64,000 nt of DNA from Jannaschia seosinensis (GTDB taxonomy: Bacteria; Pseudomonadota; Alphaproteobacteria; Rhodobacterales; Rhodobacteraceae), in contig NZ_CYPR01000055.1 in NCBI RefSeq assembly GCF_001408515.1, positions 62,001-126,000 on the forward strand, written 5' to 3'. Of this stretch, positions 18,779 through 27,391 are shown in pieces. The translations under genes were made by a program, and so were the position numbers. Under the pieces are notes generated by a model. It was not told the origin of the DNA. It searched no databases and saw nothing but the letters and a program-made list of their open reading frames with translations. Numbering within the stretch: position 1 is the stretch's first letter; the number at the start of each line of letters is the position of its first letter.

Positions 18779-19593
18779 ACGCCCATACCGACAGCTTCAC
18801 CACGGATGACGGCCGCACGATCGGCGGCACCGTTCTCGATCTGCGCAACATCACGCTGCGCTTCGGCGGAGTCGAGGCGATCAAGAACATCTCGTTCGAC
18901 ATCCGCGAAGGCGAGATCCGCGCGATCATCGGGCCGAACGGCGCGGGCAAGTCGTCGATGCTGAACGTCATCTCGGGCTTCTATGTCCCGCAGGAGGGCG
19001 AGGTCTGGTTTCGCGGCGAGAAGCGCCCGCAGATGCGTCCCTATCAGGTGGCGCAGCAGGGCGTGGCGCGGACGTTCCAGAACATCGCGCTGTTCGAGGG
19101 GATGAGCGTGCTCGACAACGTGATGTGCGGGCGGCTGGGCTACATGTCGTCGAACATCCTGACCCAGGGCCTCTGGTGGGGCCGCGCCGCGCGGGAGGAG
19201 ACCGAGAACCGCGAGAGCGTCGAGCGCGTCATCGACTTCCTCGAGATCCAGGCGATCCGGAAGACGCCGGTGGGCCGCCTGCCCTACGGCCTCAAGAAGC
19301 GGGTGGAACTGGCCCGCGCGCTGGCCGCCGAGCCGAAGCTTCTCCTCCTCGACGAGCCGATGGCCGGCATGAACGTCGAGGAAAAGGAGGACATGAGCCG
19401 CTTCATCCTCGACGTGAACGACGAGTTCGGCACCACCATCGCCCTGATCGAGCATGACATGGGCGTGGTGATGGACCTGTCGGACCGGGTCGTGGTGATG
19501 GATTACGGCCGCAAGATCGGCGACGGCACGCCCGACGAGGTGCGATCGAACCAGGAGGTGATCGACGCCTATCTGGGGGTGGCGCATGACTGA
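18775..19593 (+). CDS. Branched-chain-type ABC transporter ATP-binding protein (LivG-like)
   Basis: Cytoplasmic ATPase (272 aa) of the HAAT (LivG) family. Walker A GPNGAGKSS at 53-61, Q-loop ARTFQNIALFEGMSVLDNVM, signature region LPYGLKKRVELARALA, Walker B LLLLDEPMAGMN and the switch His in IALIEHDMGVVMDLSDRVVVM. The signature deviates from LSGGQ as is normal for LivG (LSYGxxRxxE). An extra 20 residues precede the domain. It pairs with the LivF-like ATPase at 25200-26063. After its stop there are 101 bp with no obvious gene before the unknown 19695 gene. Confidence 0.93.
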   Translation: MNAHTDSFTTDDGRTIGGTVLDLRNITLRFGGVEAIKNISFDIREGEIRAIIGPNGAGKSSMLNVISGFYVPQEGEVWFRGEKRPQMRPYQVAQQGVARTFQNIALFEGMSVLDNVMCGRLGYMSSNILTQGLWWGRAAREETENRESVERVIDFLEIQAIRKTPVGRLPYGLKKRVELARALAAEPKLLLLDEPMAGMNVEEKEDMSRFILDVNDEFGTTIALIEHDMGVVMDLSDRVVVMDYGRKIGDGTPDEVRSNQEVIDAYLGVAHD

Positions 19594-19694
19594 GGTCGCG
19601 TCCCGCCCGGCGCTCGCTGCGGCCGATCCGCGCGTGGTGCGGAACATCGTCCGCCAGATGCGGTTGAGCTTCTCGACAAAGAGGAGACCTGCAC

Positions 19695-20156
19695 ATGACC
19701 GATCATCACGACTGGCTGAAGAAAACGCTTGCGGACATTCTGGGCGAGGATGCGGGCCTGCCGGATTACACGATCCAGCGTCTGGGTGGCTTCCGGCCCG
19801 AGGATATCGAGGAGCTGCGCATCAACGAGCGCGAGGCTGTGTGGGACGCGATGAAGCGGGTGGCGCATCAGTCGCGGGACATGCGCGGCGCGACGAAGAA
19901 CGAGCCGGGCGAGACGCATCCGCCCTTCGTGGATGGCGATATCGACTGGGGTCTGCGTGCGGCCAAGTCGGCGCTGGAGGCGATCCCCGCCGGCAAGCGG
20001 TCGGAGAAGGCCAACGAATTGCTGACCGCCTGCACCTGTCCGGCGGCGACCGGCCCCAATCCGGGCATCGACGGCGGGACGAGCGCCTACCGCGATCCGC
20101 AGCCCGCGCTGGAGCGGCCCGATCCGGGTTCGCCGCAGAAGCCGCTGCCCTACTGA
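19695..20156 (+). CDS. Unrecognised 153-aa protein inside the ABC transporter cluster
   Basis: Begins MTDHHDWLKKTLADILGEDA after a good ribosome site (AGAGGAG, 8 nt). No signal peptide or membrane segment. The N-terminal half is helical and acidic/basic mixed (GFRPEDIEELRINEREAVWD); the C-terminal half contains two nearby cysteines in LLTACTCPAATGPNPGIDGG and a Pro-rich tail. Codon usage fits the neighbours. It sits between the LivG-like ATPase and the first permease and is followed 35 bp later by a strong hairpin with a T-run, so it may end a sub-operon. I do not recognise the family and assign no function. Confidence 0.65.
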   Translation: MTDHHDWLKKTLADILGEDAGLPDYTIQRLGGFRPEDIEELRINEREAVWDAMKRVAHQSRDMRGATKNEPGETHPPFVDGDIDWGLRAAKSALEAIPAGKRSEKANELLTACTCPAATGPNPGIDGGTSAYRDPQPALERPDPGSPQKPLPY

Positions 20157-20191
20157 CAACCCGCGCGGGCCATCCCGCAGGGACGATCTGG

Positions 20192-20222
20192 AACGCCGTC
20201 CGGGGCCGCCGGGCGGCGTTTT
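20192..20222 (+). terminator. Intrinsic terminator or attenuator within the transporter cluster
   Basis: Arms AACGCCG (20192-20198) and CGGCGTT (20214-20220), a T-G wobble, then inner CCGG/CCGG pairs around a 5-nt loop give a 12-bp stem, directly followed by TT so that the T-run is four long (20219-20222). It lies 35 bp after the 19695-20156 gene and 120 bp before the permease gene, so transcription may partly stop before the membrane components. Confidence 0.6.
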
Positions 20223-20343
20223 GCGTGCCCGGCCCACGCGAAGCGCAACCGCAAACGGCAGCCGGCCCGGCACGTGGGGGACCGGCATCGCCGCACCCCG
20301 ACCGTCGCGCCGGACACCGCGATACATTGGGGGAAGAGTGACA

Positions 20344-21354
20344 ATGCCCGAGACGTTCCTGTTCGCGACCGAGGTGGCGCTCAACGGCCTGATGGCGGGG
20401 GTGATGTATTCGCTCGTGGCCCTCGGCTTCGTGCTGATCTTCAAGGCCTCGGGCATCTTCAACTACGCCCAAGGGGTCATGGCGCTGTTCGCGGCGATGA
20501 CACTCGTGGGCATCCAGCAGGGTCAGGTGCCGTTCGCGCATGCGATCAACGCGACCTTCGGGACCGATATCCACAATTTCGGCTGGCAGGCTCCGGCCCT
20601 GCTGGCGATCCTGCTGACCGTCGGGGTGATGATCGCGCTGGCCTGGGCGGTGAACCGCTACATCTTCCGCCACCTCGTCAACCAGGAGCCGATCATCCTC
20701 TTCATGGCGACGATCGGTCTGGCCTATTTTCTCGAAGGGATCGCCGACCTGATGTGGGGGTCGGAGATCAAGCGTCTCGACGTGGGCCTGCCGCAGGGGA
20801 TCAACACCTGGATCGACGAGACGACCTTCACGATCTTCGGCTACGGCTTCTTCATCGACAATCTCGACATCGTCGCCGCGATCATCGCCGCGCTCCTCGT
20901 GGCCGGGCTGGTGGCCTTCTCGCAATACACCAAGCAGGGCCGTGCGCTGCGCGCCGTGGCCGACGACCATCAGGCGGCGCTGTCGGTCGGCATCTCGCTC
21001 AACTTCATCTGGGTGCTGGTCTGGTCCATCGCAGGCTTCGTCGCACTCGTCGCGGGCATCATGTGGGGCGCGAAGTCGGGGGTGCAGTTTTCGCTCTCGC
21101 TCATCGCGCTCAAGGCGCTGCCGGTGCTGATGCTGGGCGGCTTCACCTCGATCCCGGGCGCGATCGTCGGCGGCCTCATCATCGGCGTGGGCGAGAAGCT
21201 GTTCGAGTTCTGCTTCGGCATCGGCCAGTGCTTCGGCGGCTTCATCAACCTCGGCGGCGCGACGGAGAACTGGTTCGCCTACGTGCTTGCGCTCGCCTTC
21301 CTGGTGTTCCGTCCGCAGGGTCTTTTCGGGGAGAAGATCATTGAGCGGGTCTGA
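20344..21354 (+). CDS. Branched-chain-type ABC transporter permease (LivH-like)
   Basis: Inner-membrane permease (336 aa) of the LivH family with about eight to nine hydrophobic segments. Start ATG at 20344 (MPETFLFATEVALNGLMAGV) follows GGGGGAAGAG; an upstream in-frame start at 20221 lies within the terminator region and is unlikely. Family blocks: YSLVALGFVLIFKASGIFNY with AQGVMALFAA, GRALRAVADDHQAALSVGIS, and LKALPVLMLGGFTSIPGAIV. Compared with typical LivH (about 290-300 aa) it has an enlarged periplasmic region around residues 60-80 and 145-175. It should pair with the LivM-like permease downstream. Confidence 0.93.
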   Translation: MPETFLFATEVALNGLMAGVMYSLVALGFVLIFKASGIFNYAQGVMALFAAMTLVGIQQGQVPFAHAINATFGTDIHNFGWQAPALLAILLTVGVMIALAWAVNRYIFRHLVNQEPIILFMATIGLAYFLEGIADLMWGSEIKRLDVGLPQGINTWIDETTFTIFGYGFFIDNLDIVAAIIAALLVAGLVAFSQYTKQGRALRAVADDHQAALSVGISLNFIWVLVWSIAGFVALVAGIMWGAKSGVQFSLSLIALKALPVLMLGGFTSIPGAIVGGLIIGVGEKLFEFCFGIGQCFGGFINLGGATENWFAYVLALAFLVFRPQGLFGEKIIERV

Positions 21355-21495
21355 ATTCGTGCGCCGGACGACGCAGGAAAAGCTGGTGATCCAATACGTC
21401 GCGGGCCTTCCGAAGGATAACGCAGTTTCACCGGCGCGCGGCGCGACGACCGGAAACCGGCCGAAGACGATCGGCCCGAGAAGGGGAAATGTCTG

Positions 21496-22572
21496 ATGCT
21501 CTACCGTGAAGCCGGCGACTTCAAGACGTCCTACGCCGCGGATGCGCAGACCTTTCCCCTGGCCTTCGACCGGTGGGGCTACTGGGTCCTGCTGGCCCTC
21601 GCCGCGCTCGTCGTGCCGTTCGTCGTCAACGACTACTGGGCCAACGCACTGCTGATCCCGTTCCTGATCTATGCCATCGCCGCGCTCGGCCTGAACATCC
21701 TGACGGGCTATTGCGGGCAGGTTTCGCTCGGCACGGGCGGGTTCATGGCCGTGGGGGCCTATTCCTCCTACAAGCTGATGACGGCCTTTCCGTGGATGGA
21801 CATGGTGTCGGTGACGCTGCTGTCAGGTCTCGTCACGGCCGGTGTGGGCCTGCTGTTCGGCCTGCCCAGCTTGCGGATCAAGGGGTTCTACCTCGCGGTC
21901 GCCACGCTCGCCGCCCAGTTCTTCCTCGTCTGGCTCTTCAACCGGGTGCCGTGGTTCTACAATTACTCGGCTTCCGGCCAGATCAGCGCGCCCGAGCGGG
22001 AGTTGTTCGGGCTCGTGCTGACCGGGCCGAACGCGGCGTCGGCGGTGCAGTACCTGTTCTGTCTGGCCATCGTGATCGCGCTGGCATGGTTCGCGCGCAA
22101 CCTGACGCGCGGCACGGTCGGCCGGAAATGGATGGCGATCCGCGACATGGACATCGCGGCCGAGATCATCGGCGTGAACCCGCTGCGCGCGAAGCTTTCG
22201 GCCTTCGCCATCTCGTCGTTCTTCGTGGGCATCTCCGGCGCGCTGTTCTTCACGATCTATCTCGGGGCGGTGGAGGTCAACTCGGCCTTCGGGATCCAGA
22301 AATCGTTCCTGATCCTGTTCATGGTCATCATCGGCGGGCTCGGCTCGATCTTCGGGTCCTTCGCGGGGGCCGCGTTCCTCGTGCTGCTGCCGGTGGTGCT
22401 CAAGCTGGTGGGCGTCGATCTGCTGGGCTGGCCCACGACGATCGTGGCGCACCTGCAGCTGGTCGTGGTCGGCGGCCTGATCATCTTCTTCCTCGTGGTC
22501 GAGCCGCACGGCCTGGCGCAGCTTTGGCGCCTGACGAAGGAGAAGCTGAGATTGTGGCCCTTCCCGCACTGA
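21496..22572 (+). CDS. Branched-chain-type ABC transporter permease (LivM-like)
   Basis: Inner-membrane permease (358 aa) of the LivM family. Blocks seen: LIYAIAALGLNILTGYCGQV followed by SLGTGGFMAVGAY, LPSLRIKGFYLAVATLAAQF, WMAIRDMDIAAEIIGVNPLR and IGGLGSIFGSFAGAAFLVLL. An amphipathic N-terminal extension of about 25 residues precedes the first membrane helix. The 141-bp gap after the LivH gene is larger than usual for this pair, and no separate gene is evident in it. It forms the channel with the 20344-21354 product. Confidence 0.93.
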   Translation: MLYREAGDFKTSYAADAQTFPLAFDRWGYWVLLALAALVVPFVVNDYWANALLIPFLIYAIAALGLNILTGYCGQVSLGTGGFMAVGAYSSYKLMTAFPWMDMVSVTLLSGLVTAGVGLLFGLPSLRIKGFYLAVATLAAQFFLVWLFNRVPWFYNYSASGQISAPERELFGLVLTGPNAASAVQYLFCLAIVIALAWFARNLTRGTVGRKWMAIRDMDIAAEIIGVNPLRAKLSAFAISSFFVGISGALFFTIYLGAVEVNSAFGIQKSFLILFMVIIGGLGSIFGSFAGAAFLVLLPVVLKLVGVDLLGWPTTIVAHLQLVVVGGLIIFFLVVEPHGLAQLWRLTKEKLRLWPFPH

Positions 22573-22591
22573 CGGGCGGGCCAGAAAACGA

Positions 22592-22607
22592 CCGGGGTCT
22601 CCCCCGG
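22592..22607 (+). other. mRNA hairpin before the binding-protein gene
   Basis: CCGGGG-tctc-CCCCGG, a 6-bp G/C stem in the 67-bp gap between the LivM-like and binding-protein genes. Hairpins at this place often protect the 5' side of a highly expressed binding-protein message after processing; that role here is inference. There is no T-run, so it is not a terminator. Confidence 0.4.
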
Positions 22608-22639
22608 CAAAATCGGACGATCCAGGGAGGACACAACCG

Positions 22640-23920
22640 ATGAAGACACTCACAACCCTGACCGCGGCGGCGACGATGGCCGCCGCACCCGCGCTCGCCG
22701 ATCTGGTGATTCCGGATCTGAGCTATCGCACCGGCCCCTACGCCGCCGGCGGCATCCCGTTCTCGGACGGCTACCAGGATTACTTCACGCTCCTGAACGA
22801 GCGCGACGGCGGCATCGGCGGCGTTCCGATCCGGCTGATCGAATGCGAGACGGCCTACGACACCGAAAAGGGCGTCGAATGCTACGAGGCCACCAAGGAC
22901 GAAGGCGCGCTGGTCTATCAGCCGCTGAGCACCGGCATCACCTACCAGCTGATCCCGAAGACCGCCGCCGACGGCATCCCGATGCACACGATGGGCTATG
23001 GCCGGACATCCGCCGCCAACGGGGAAGTGTTCAACAACATCTTCAACTATCCCGCGAATTACTGGGACGGGGCCTCCGTGGCGATCAACTACCTCCTCGA
23101 TGAGAACGACGGATCGCTCGAGGGCAAGGATATCGCGCTGGTCTATCACAACTCCGCCTACGGCAAGGAGCCGATCCGCACTCTCGAGGCCTTGGCCGCC
23201 AAGCACGGCTTCATCCTCAGCCAGCTTGCCGTCGACCATCCGGGGCAGGAGCAGCGCTCCACCTGGGTCCAGATCCGTCAGCAGCGTCCCGATTATGTCA
23301 TCATGTGGGGCTGGGGCGTGATGAACCAGGTCGCCATTCAGGAGGCGGCCAACATCCGCTTCCCGATGGAGAACTTCATCGGCAACTGGTGGGCCGGCGC
23401 CGAACATGACGTGAGCCCCGCCGGCATGGCCGCCGACGGCTACCTGTCGCTCAACATGAACACGGTTGATCCCGAATTGCCGGTCTTCGACGAGATCCGG
23501 GAGCACGTGATCGGAAGCGGAGAGGCGGCCGGCGACGGCTCCCATGTGGGCTCGGTGCTCTATACCCGGGGCATGTACGCCGCGATGCTGGCCGCCGAGG
23601 CGATCCGCAAGGCGCAGGAGATACACGGCGAAGCCGACATCACCGCGGCGATGATGCGCGACGGGATGGAGGCGCTGACGATGACCGAGGAGCGGATGCT
23701 GGAACTCGGCGCTCCGGGCATCGGGCCGGTCTTCTCCGTCTCCTGCGAGAACCACGGCGGCTCCGGCCAGGCTCTCGTGCAGCGTTGGAACGCCGCCGAG
23801 GGCGTGTTCGAGCCGATCACCGGCTTCATCTCGCCCGACGAGGAGGTGATCGTGCCGCTCGTCGAGGAGGACTCGCTGGCCTATGCCGCGGAGAACGGCA
23901 TCGAGCCGGGCTGCGCCTGA
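22640..23920 (+). CDS. ABC transporter substrate-binding protein, type-1 periplasmic fold (LivK-like superfamily)
   Basis: Periplasmic binding protein (426 aa). The signal peptide MKTLTTLTAAATMAAAPALA is probably cut before Asp21. The mature protein reads as a type-1 ligand-binding fold: DLSYRTGPYAAGGIPFSDGY, GGVPIRLIECETAYDTEKGV, then IALVYHNSAYGKEPIRTLEA in the second lobe. It is longer than amino-acid binding LivK (about 370 aa) and lacks an obvious LivK match beyond the fold, so the ligand is probably not a branched-chain amino acid. Given ligases on both sides of the cluster, an aromatic or aliphatic carboxylate is plausible. Ribosome site CAGGGAGG. Confidence 0.9.
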   Translation: MKTLTTLTAAATMAAAPALADLVIPDLSYRTGPYAAGGIPFSDGYQDYFTLLNERDGGIGGVPIRLIECETAYDTEKGVECYEATKDEGALVYQPLSTGITYQLIPKTAADGIPMHTMGYGRTSAANGEVFNNIFNYPANYWDGASVAINYLLDENDGSLEGKDIALVYHNSAYGKEPIRTLEALAAKHGFILSQLAVDHPGQEQRSTWVQIRQQRPDYVIMWGWGVMNQVAIQEAANIRFPMENFIGNWWAGAEHDVSPAGMAADGYLSLNMNTVDPELPVFDEIREHVIGSGEAAGDGSHVGSVLYTRGMYAAMLAAEAIRKAQEIHGEADITAAMMRDGMEALTMTEERMLELGAPGIGPVFSVSCENHGGSGQALVQRWNAAEGVFEPITGFISPDEEVIVPLVEEDSLAYAAENGIEPGCA

Positions 23921-23965
23921 TCCGGAGACGGCCGGCCGCGGGCGATCGCGGCCGGCCATTTGCCC

Positions 23966-25189
23966 ATGAACCCGCTTCGCATCCTCCTTCCGTGTCTGCT
24001 TCTGACGCTGAGCGCCTGCGCGGTGACGCGGCCGGCATCCGTCGCCTGCCCGACCTTTCCCGGCGCGGACGCGGCGGTGATGTCGACGCAGGGGCCCGCC
24101 GTGCCGCCGCCCGCGGATGACGGGATGATGGCGCGCACACGATCGGAAATCGCGGGCGCCCTGCGGGCCGAACTGGCCGATGCGCCGCGCGGGCCGGTCA
24201 CCTTCCACGTCGTTACCCTGTCCTCCGGCGGACAATATGGGGCCTTCGGGGCGGGGTTTCTCACGGGCTGGTCGGACAACGCCGTCACGCCGCGGCCGGT
24301 CTTCAACCTCGTCACCGGCGTCAGCGCGGGCGCGATTTTGGCGCCCGTGGCCTTTGCCGGCCGCCGCTTCGACCGGCTTCTTGCCGATTATGCCGGTCTC
24401 GGCGCCGACGACCTGCTGCGCCGCCGGGTCCTGCCCGGCCTGCTGCGCGCTCCGTCCCTGGCCTCGCCCGCGCCGCTGGAGGCGTTCCTTGCCAATGCGC
24501 TGTCACCGGATCTGGTGAGCGCGGTCGCCGCCGGCGAAACCGAGGGGCGCAGGCTCCTGATCGGTGCGACCAATATCGACACGGGCGAGGCCGAGATTCT
24601 GGATCTCGGCCGGGCCGCGGGCACGCCGAACGCCGCGCTCTGCCTGCGCGAGGCGATGCTGGCCTCGGCCGCGATTCCCGCCCTGCTGCCGCCGCGCAAC
24701 ATCAACCATGCGCTCTATGCCGATGGTGGCCTGCGCGAGCATGTCTTTCTGCGCGCCCTCGACCAGGCCGTTCGCGATGTCGCCACCGCCTCGGGCCGGG
24801 AGATCCGTGTCGAAGCCTACTTGGTCGTCAACGGCGCGCTTCTGGCCCCCGAAGGCCCCGCGACCGACAGCATGCCAGGCTACGCGCTGCGCTCGGTGGA
24901 GATCCTCGCCGACGAGGTGCTGCGCGATTCCATCCTGGAGGCGGTGTCTTTCGCCGAGACCCGCCCCGACTGGCGCCTGCGGGGGATCAGGGCGGACCTG
25001 CCGGCGCGAACCTGCTGGATCGACACCGACGGCGACAGCACCCCCGACACCGCCCCGGCGGCCGAAATCGGGGGCTTCTCGCCCTGCCTGACCCAAGCCC
25101 TCTTCGAACACGGTCGCGCGGTCGGCGCGGCCACTCCCATCCCCTGGCTTGGCGCGGAAGACTTGCGCGCCCTTGCCCGCGAACTCTAG
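23966..25189 (+). CDS. Patatin-like phospholipase lipoprotein
   Basis: Predicted lipid acyl hydrolase (407 aa) anchored as a lipoprotein: MNPLRILLPCLLLTLSAC has a lipobox (LSAC, Cys18). Catalytic elements of the patatin fold are complete: oxyanion motif SSGGQYGAFGAG near 86-97, nucleophile elbow VTGVSAGAI (Ser near 120), and the catalytic Asp in YADGGLREH near 252. It lies between the binding-protein gene and the second ATPase gene in the same orientation, so it may feed the importer by releasing acyl groups from lipids or esters in the envelope; this link is inference. I prefer the ATG at 23966 over an in-frame TTG six bases upstream. Confidence 0.87.
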   Translation: MNPLRILLPCLLLTLSACAVTRPASVACPTFPGADAAVMSTQGPAVPPPADDGMMARTRSEIAGALRAELADAPRGPVTFHVVTLSSGGQYGAFGAGFLTGWSDNAVTPRPVFNLVTGVSAGAILAPVAFAGRRFDRLLADYAGLGADDLLRRRVLPGLLRAPSLASPAPLEAFLANALSPDLVSAVAAGETEGRRLLIGATNIDTGEAEILDLGRAAGTPNAALCLREAMLASAAIPALLPPRNINHALYADGGLREHVFLRALDQAVRDVATASGREIRVEAYLVVNGALLAPEGPATDSMPGYALRSVEILADEVLRDSILEAVSFAETRPDWRLRGIRADLPARTCWIDTDGDSTPDTAPAAEIGGFSPCLTQALFEHGRAVGAATPIPWLGAEDLRALAREL

Positions 25190-25199
25190 GAGACGCGAC

Positions 25200-26063
25200 A
25201 TGCTCGATCAGACCGACGCCCCCGATCCGACCCTCGACCCCGCAAAAGAGCCGCCGGTGGAAGAGGCGCTGCTGGCCGTCAACAACATCGAGGTGATCTA
25301 CAATCACGTCATCCTCGTGCTCAAGGGCGTCAGCCTGAACGTCCCCAAGGGCGGCATCACCGCGCTTCTGGGCGGCAACGGGGCGGGCAAGACCACGACG
25401 CTCAAGGCGATCTCGAACCTCTTGCGGTCCGAACGCGGCGACGTGACCAAGGGCTCGATCCTCTATCGCGGCGAACCGATCCAGGATCTCCAGCCCGCCG
25501 ACCTCGTCGCCAAGGGCGTCATCCAGGTGATGGAGGGGCGGCATTGCTTCGAGCACCTGACGGTGGAGGAGAACCTGCTGACCGGGGCCTATACCCGCCG
25601 CGACGGCTCCCGCTCGGTCGCCGACGATCTGGAGATGGTCTACGACTACTTCCCCCGCCTCCGGGAGCGGCGGCGCAGCCAGGCGGGCTATACCTCCGGC
25701 GGAGAGCAGCAGATGTGCGCCATCGGCCGCGCGCTGATGTCCCGCCCCGAGACGATCCTGCTCGACGAGCCCTCGATGGGGCTCGCCCCGCAGCTGGTGG
25801 AGCAGATCTTCGGGATCGTGAAGCGGCTGAACGAGGAACAGGGCGTGACCTTCCTTCTGGCGGAGCAGAACACCAACGTCGCCCTGCGCTACGCGCATTA
25901 CGGCTACATCCTGGAATCGGGGCGGGTGGTGATGGATGGTGCGGCCGCCGATCTGCGCGAGAACCCGGACGTGAAGGAATTCTATCTCGGCGTCTCCGAC
26001 GAGGGCCGGAAATCCTTCCGCGACGTGCGCTCCTACCGGCGGCGCAAGCGGTGGCTGTCGTGA
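25200..26063 (+). CDS. Branched-chain-type ABC transporter ATP-binding protein (LivF-like)
   Basis: Second ATPase (287 aa) of the importer, LivF family. Walker A GGNGAGKTT at 58-66, Q-loop GVIQVMEGRHCFEHLTVEEN, signature YTSGGEQQMCAIGRAL, Walker B TILLDEPSMGLAPQLVEQ, switch region FLLAEQNTNVALRYAHYGYI. A 25-residue Asp/Pro-rich N-terminal extension is unusual for LivF (normally about 235 aa), and the C-terminus carries a basic tail (RSYRRRKRWLS). The ATG at 25200 follows AGGAGACGCGAC. Together with 18775, 20344, 21496 and 22640 it completes one importer. Confidence 0.93.
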   Translation: MLDQTDAPDPTLDPAKEPPVEEALLAVNNIEVIYNHVILVLKGVSLNVPKGGITALLGGNGAGKTTTLKAISNLLRSERGDVTKGSILYRGEPIQDLQPADLVAKGVIQVMEGRHCFEHLTVEENLLTGAYTRRDGSRSVADDLEMVYDYFPRLRERRRSQAGYTSGGEQQMCAIGRALMSRPETILLDEPSMGLAPQLVEQIFGIVKRLNEEQGVTFLLAEQNTNVALRYAHYGYILESGRVVMDGAAADLRENPDVKEFYLGVSDEGRKSFRDVRSYRRRKRWLS

Positions 26064-26082
26064 CGGCGGGTCGCTTCGGCGC

Positions 26083-26634
26083 ATGAGGGCCTTCGTCGGC
26101 ATCCCGGTCCCGGAGACGTGGATCACGCCGCTCGTGCGTGCGCAAAAGGCGCTGCCCGGCGGGCGGGACGTGGATCCGGACGATCTGCACGTGACGCTTG
26201 CCTTCCTAGACGATCAGTCCGAGGACCGGCTGGAAGCGATGCACGAGGCGCTCGAGACCCGCGCGCTCGCCGCGGCGCCGTTGCGGCCGGCGGGCATCGC
26301 GACGCTGGGCGACACGCCGCGTGCGGTGGTCCTCGACCTCGCGCCCGATCGCGCGCTGACGGCGCTGCGCGACGCGGTGCGCGGGGCGGCGCGTGCAGCG
26401 GGGATCGACCTGCCGCGCGACCGGTTCCGCCCGCATGTCACGCTGACCCGCTTCGGCGGGCGGGCGAAGCCGGATATGGGCCGCCTGCCCCGCGCGCTGG
26501 AGGGGATCGGGGCGCCGGATCTGGCCGCCGAGGTCGCGCGGCTGGTGGTGCTGTGGTCCTCCACGCTCACGCCGGACGGTCCGGTCTACGAAGTTCTCGC
26601 GAACTACCAACTGCGCGGGGCCGCCGATGCGTGA
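26083..26634 (+). CDS. thpR: RNA 2',3'-cyclic phosphodiesterase (LigT/ThpR)
   Basis: 2H-phosphoesterase (183 aa) hydrolysing RNA 2',3'-cyclic phosphate ends. The two family H-x-T motifs are present: DDLHVTLAFLDD near 34-45 and FRPHVTLTRFGG near 116-127. The N-terminus MRAFVGIPVPETWITPLVRA is typical. It starts 19 bp after the LivF-like gene and may be read through from it, but its function looks unrelated to transport. Confidence 0.92.
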   Translation: MRAFVGIPVPETWITPLVRAQKALPGGRDVDPDDLHVTLAFLDDQSEDRLEAMHEALETRALAAAPLRPAGIATLGDTPRAVVLDLAPDRALTALRDAVRGAARAAGIDLPRDRFRPHVTLTRFGGRAKPDMGRLPRALEGIGAPDLAAEVARLVVLWSSTLTPDGPVYEVLANYQLRGAADA

Positions 26635-26679
26635 CCGCCCCGACCCGACACCGGCCCGGTCGCTTTCCGCCCCGCCCGA

Positions 26680-26718
26680 GGTTCCGCCGCGTGCCGGAAC
26701 CGTGCCGCCTTGGCGGCA
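26680..26718 (+). other. Two tandem hairpins before the HhH gene
   Basis: GGTTCCG (26680-26686) pairs with CGGAACC (26695-26701) around an 8-nt loop, and TGCCGCC (26703-26709) pairs with GGCGGCA (26712-26718) around two bases. They fill most of the 108-bp gap after thpR. Neither has a T-run, but together they could pause or end transcription coming from the transporter cluster. Confidence 0.4.
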
Positions 26719-26742
26719 TTGGCTCTCCGCAAGGAGGTGAAC

Positions 26743-27384
26743 ATGAGCAGGCAGGACATCGTACGCGCCCTGATCGAACATCAGGGACAGCTCTATTCCG
26801 AGGAAATCGGCGCCAGCATCGCCCGCGACACGCCGCAGGAGTTGTTCCACTGGCTGATCGGTACGCTGATGCTGTCGGCGCGGATCGATTCCGGCCTTGC
26901 GGTGGCCTCGGCGGCAAAGCTGCGCGAGGCAGGGCTTCACAAGATCGACACCATCCTCGACGCCGATGACGACCGCCTCGTCGAGGTGCTGACCGAAGGC
27001 GGCTATACCCGCTACAGGGAGGTCACGACGGGCTACCTGAAGGATACCGCCGCCTGGGCGAAGGAGGAGTTCGACGGCGATCTGCGCGTCCTGCGCGACC
27101 GGGCCGAAGATGCGGATGCCCTCCTTGAGGCGCTGCAGGGAGCCAAGGGTCTGGGACAGACCGGCGCCGCGATCTTCGCGCGCGAGACGCAGCTTGTCTG
27201 GGACATGCTCTACCCGCGCGCCGACGGGCCCGCGCTGGACGCGGCCCGCGACCTCGGCCTGCCGACCGAAGCGGAGGCCCTGCGCGACCTTGCCGGCGGC
27301 CGCGAGACGTTTACCCGGCTGATTGCCGCCCTGACACGCGCCGCGCTCGACGGGCCGGCCGACGAAGTGAAGGCCGCCGCATGA
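26743..27384 (+). CDS. HhH / endonuclease III-like protein
   Basis: A 213-aa protein resembling the helix-hairpin-helix DNA glycosylase fold. Residues 30-75 (LFHWLIGTLMLSARIDSGLA, LREAGLHKIDTILDADDDRL) look like the endonuclease III N-terminal helices, and LQGAKGLGQTGAAIFARE near 130-147 has the GxG pattern of an HhH hairpin. I see neither the catalytic Lys/Asp pair in a standard position nor the Cys cluster of Nth, so catalytic activity is uncertain. ATG 26743 has a perfect ribosome site (AAGGAGGTGAAC). It runs 7 bp before the App1-type gene and is probably cotranscribed with it. Confidence 0.7.
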   Translation: MSRQDIVRALIEHQGQLYSEEIGASIARDTPQELFHWLIGTLMLSARIDSGLAVASAAKLREAGLHKIDTILDADDDRLVEVLTEGGYTRYREVTTGYLKDTAAWAKEEFDGDLRVLRDRAEDADALLEALQGAKGLGQTGAAIFARETQLVWDMLYPRADGPALDAARDLGLPTEAEALRDLAGGRETFTRLIAALTRAALDGPADEVKAAA

Positions 27385-27391
27385 GGTGCCC

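Noticed and set aside
19586-20341. Long ORF starting in the stop of the LivG-like gene
   Set aside because: Overlaps the better-supported 19695-20156 gene in another frame and reads through a terminator; Arg/Gly-rich.
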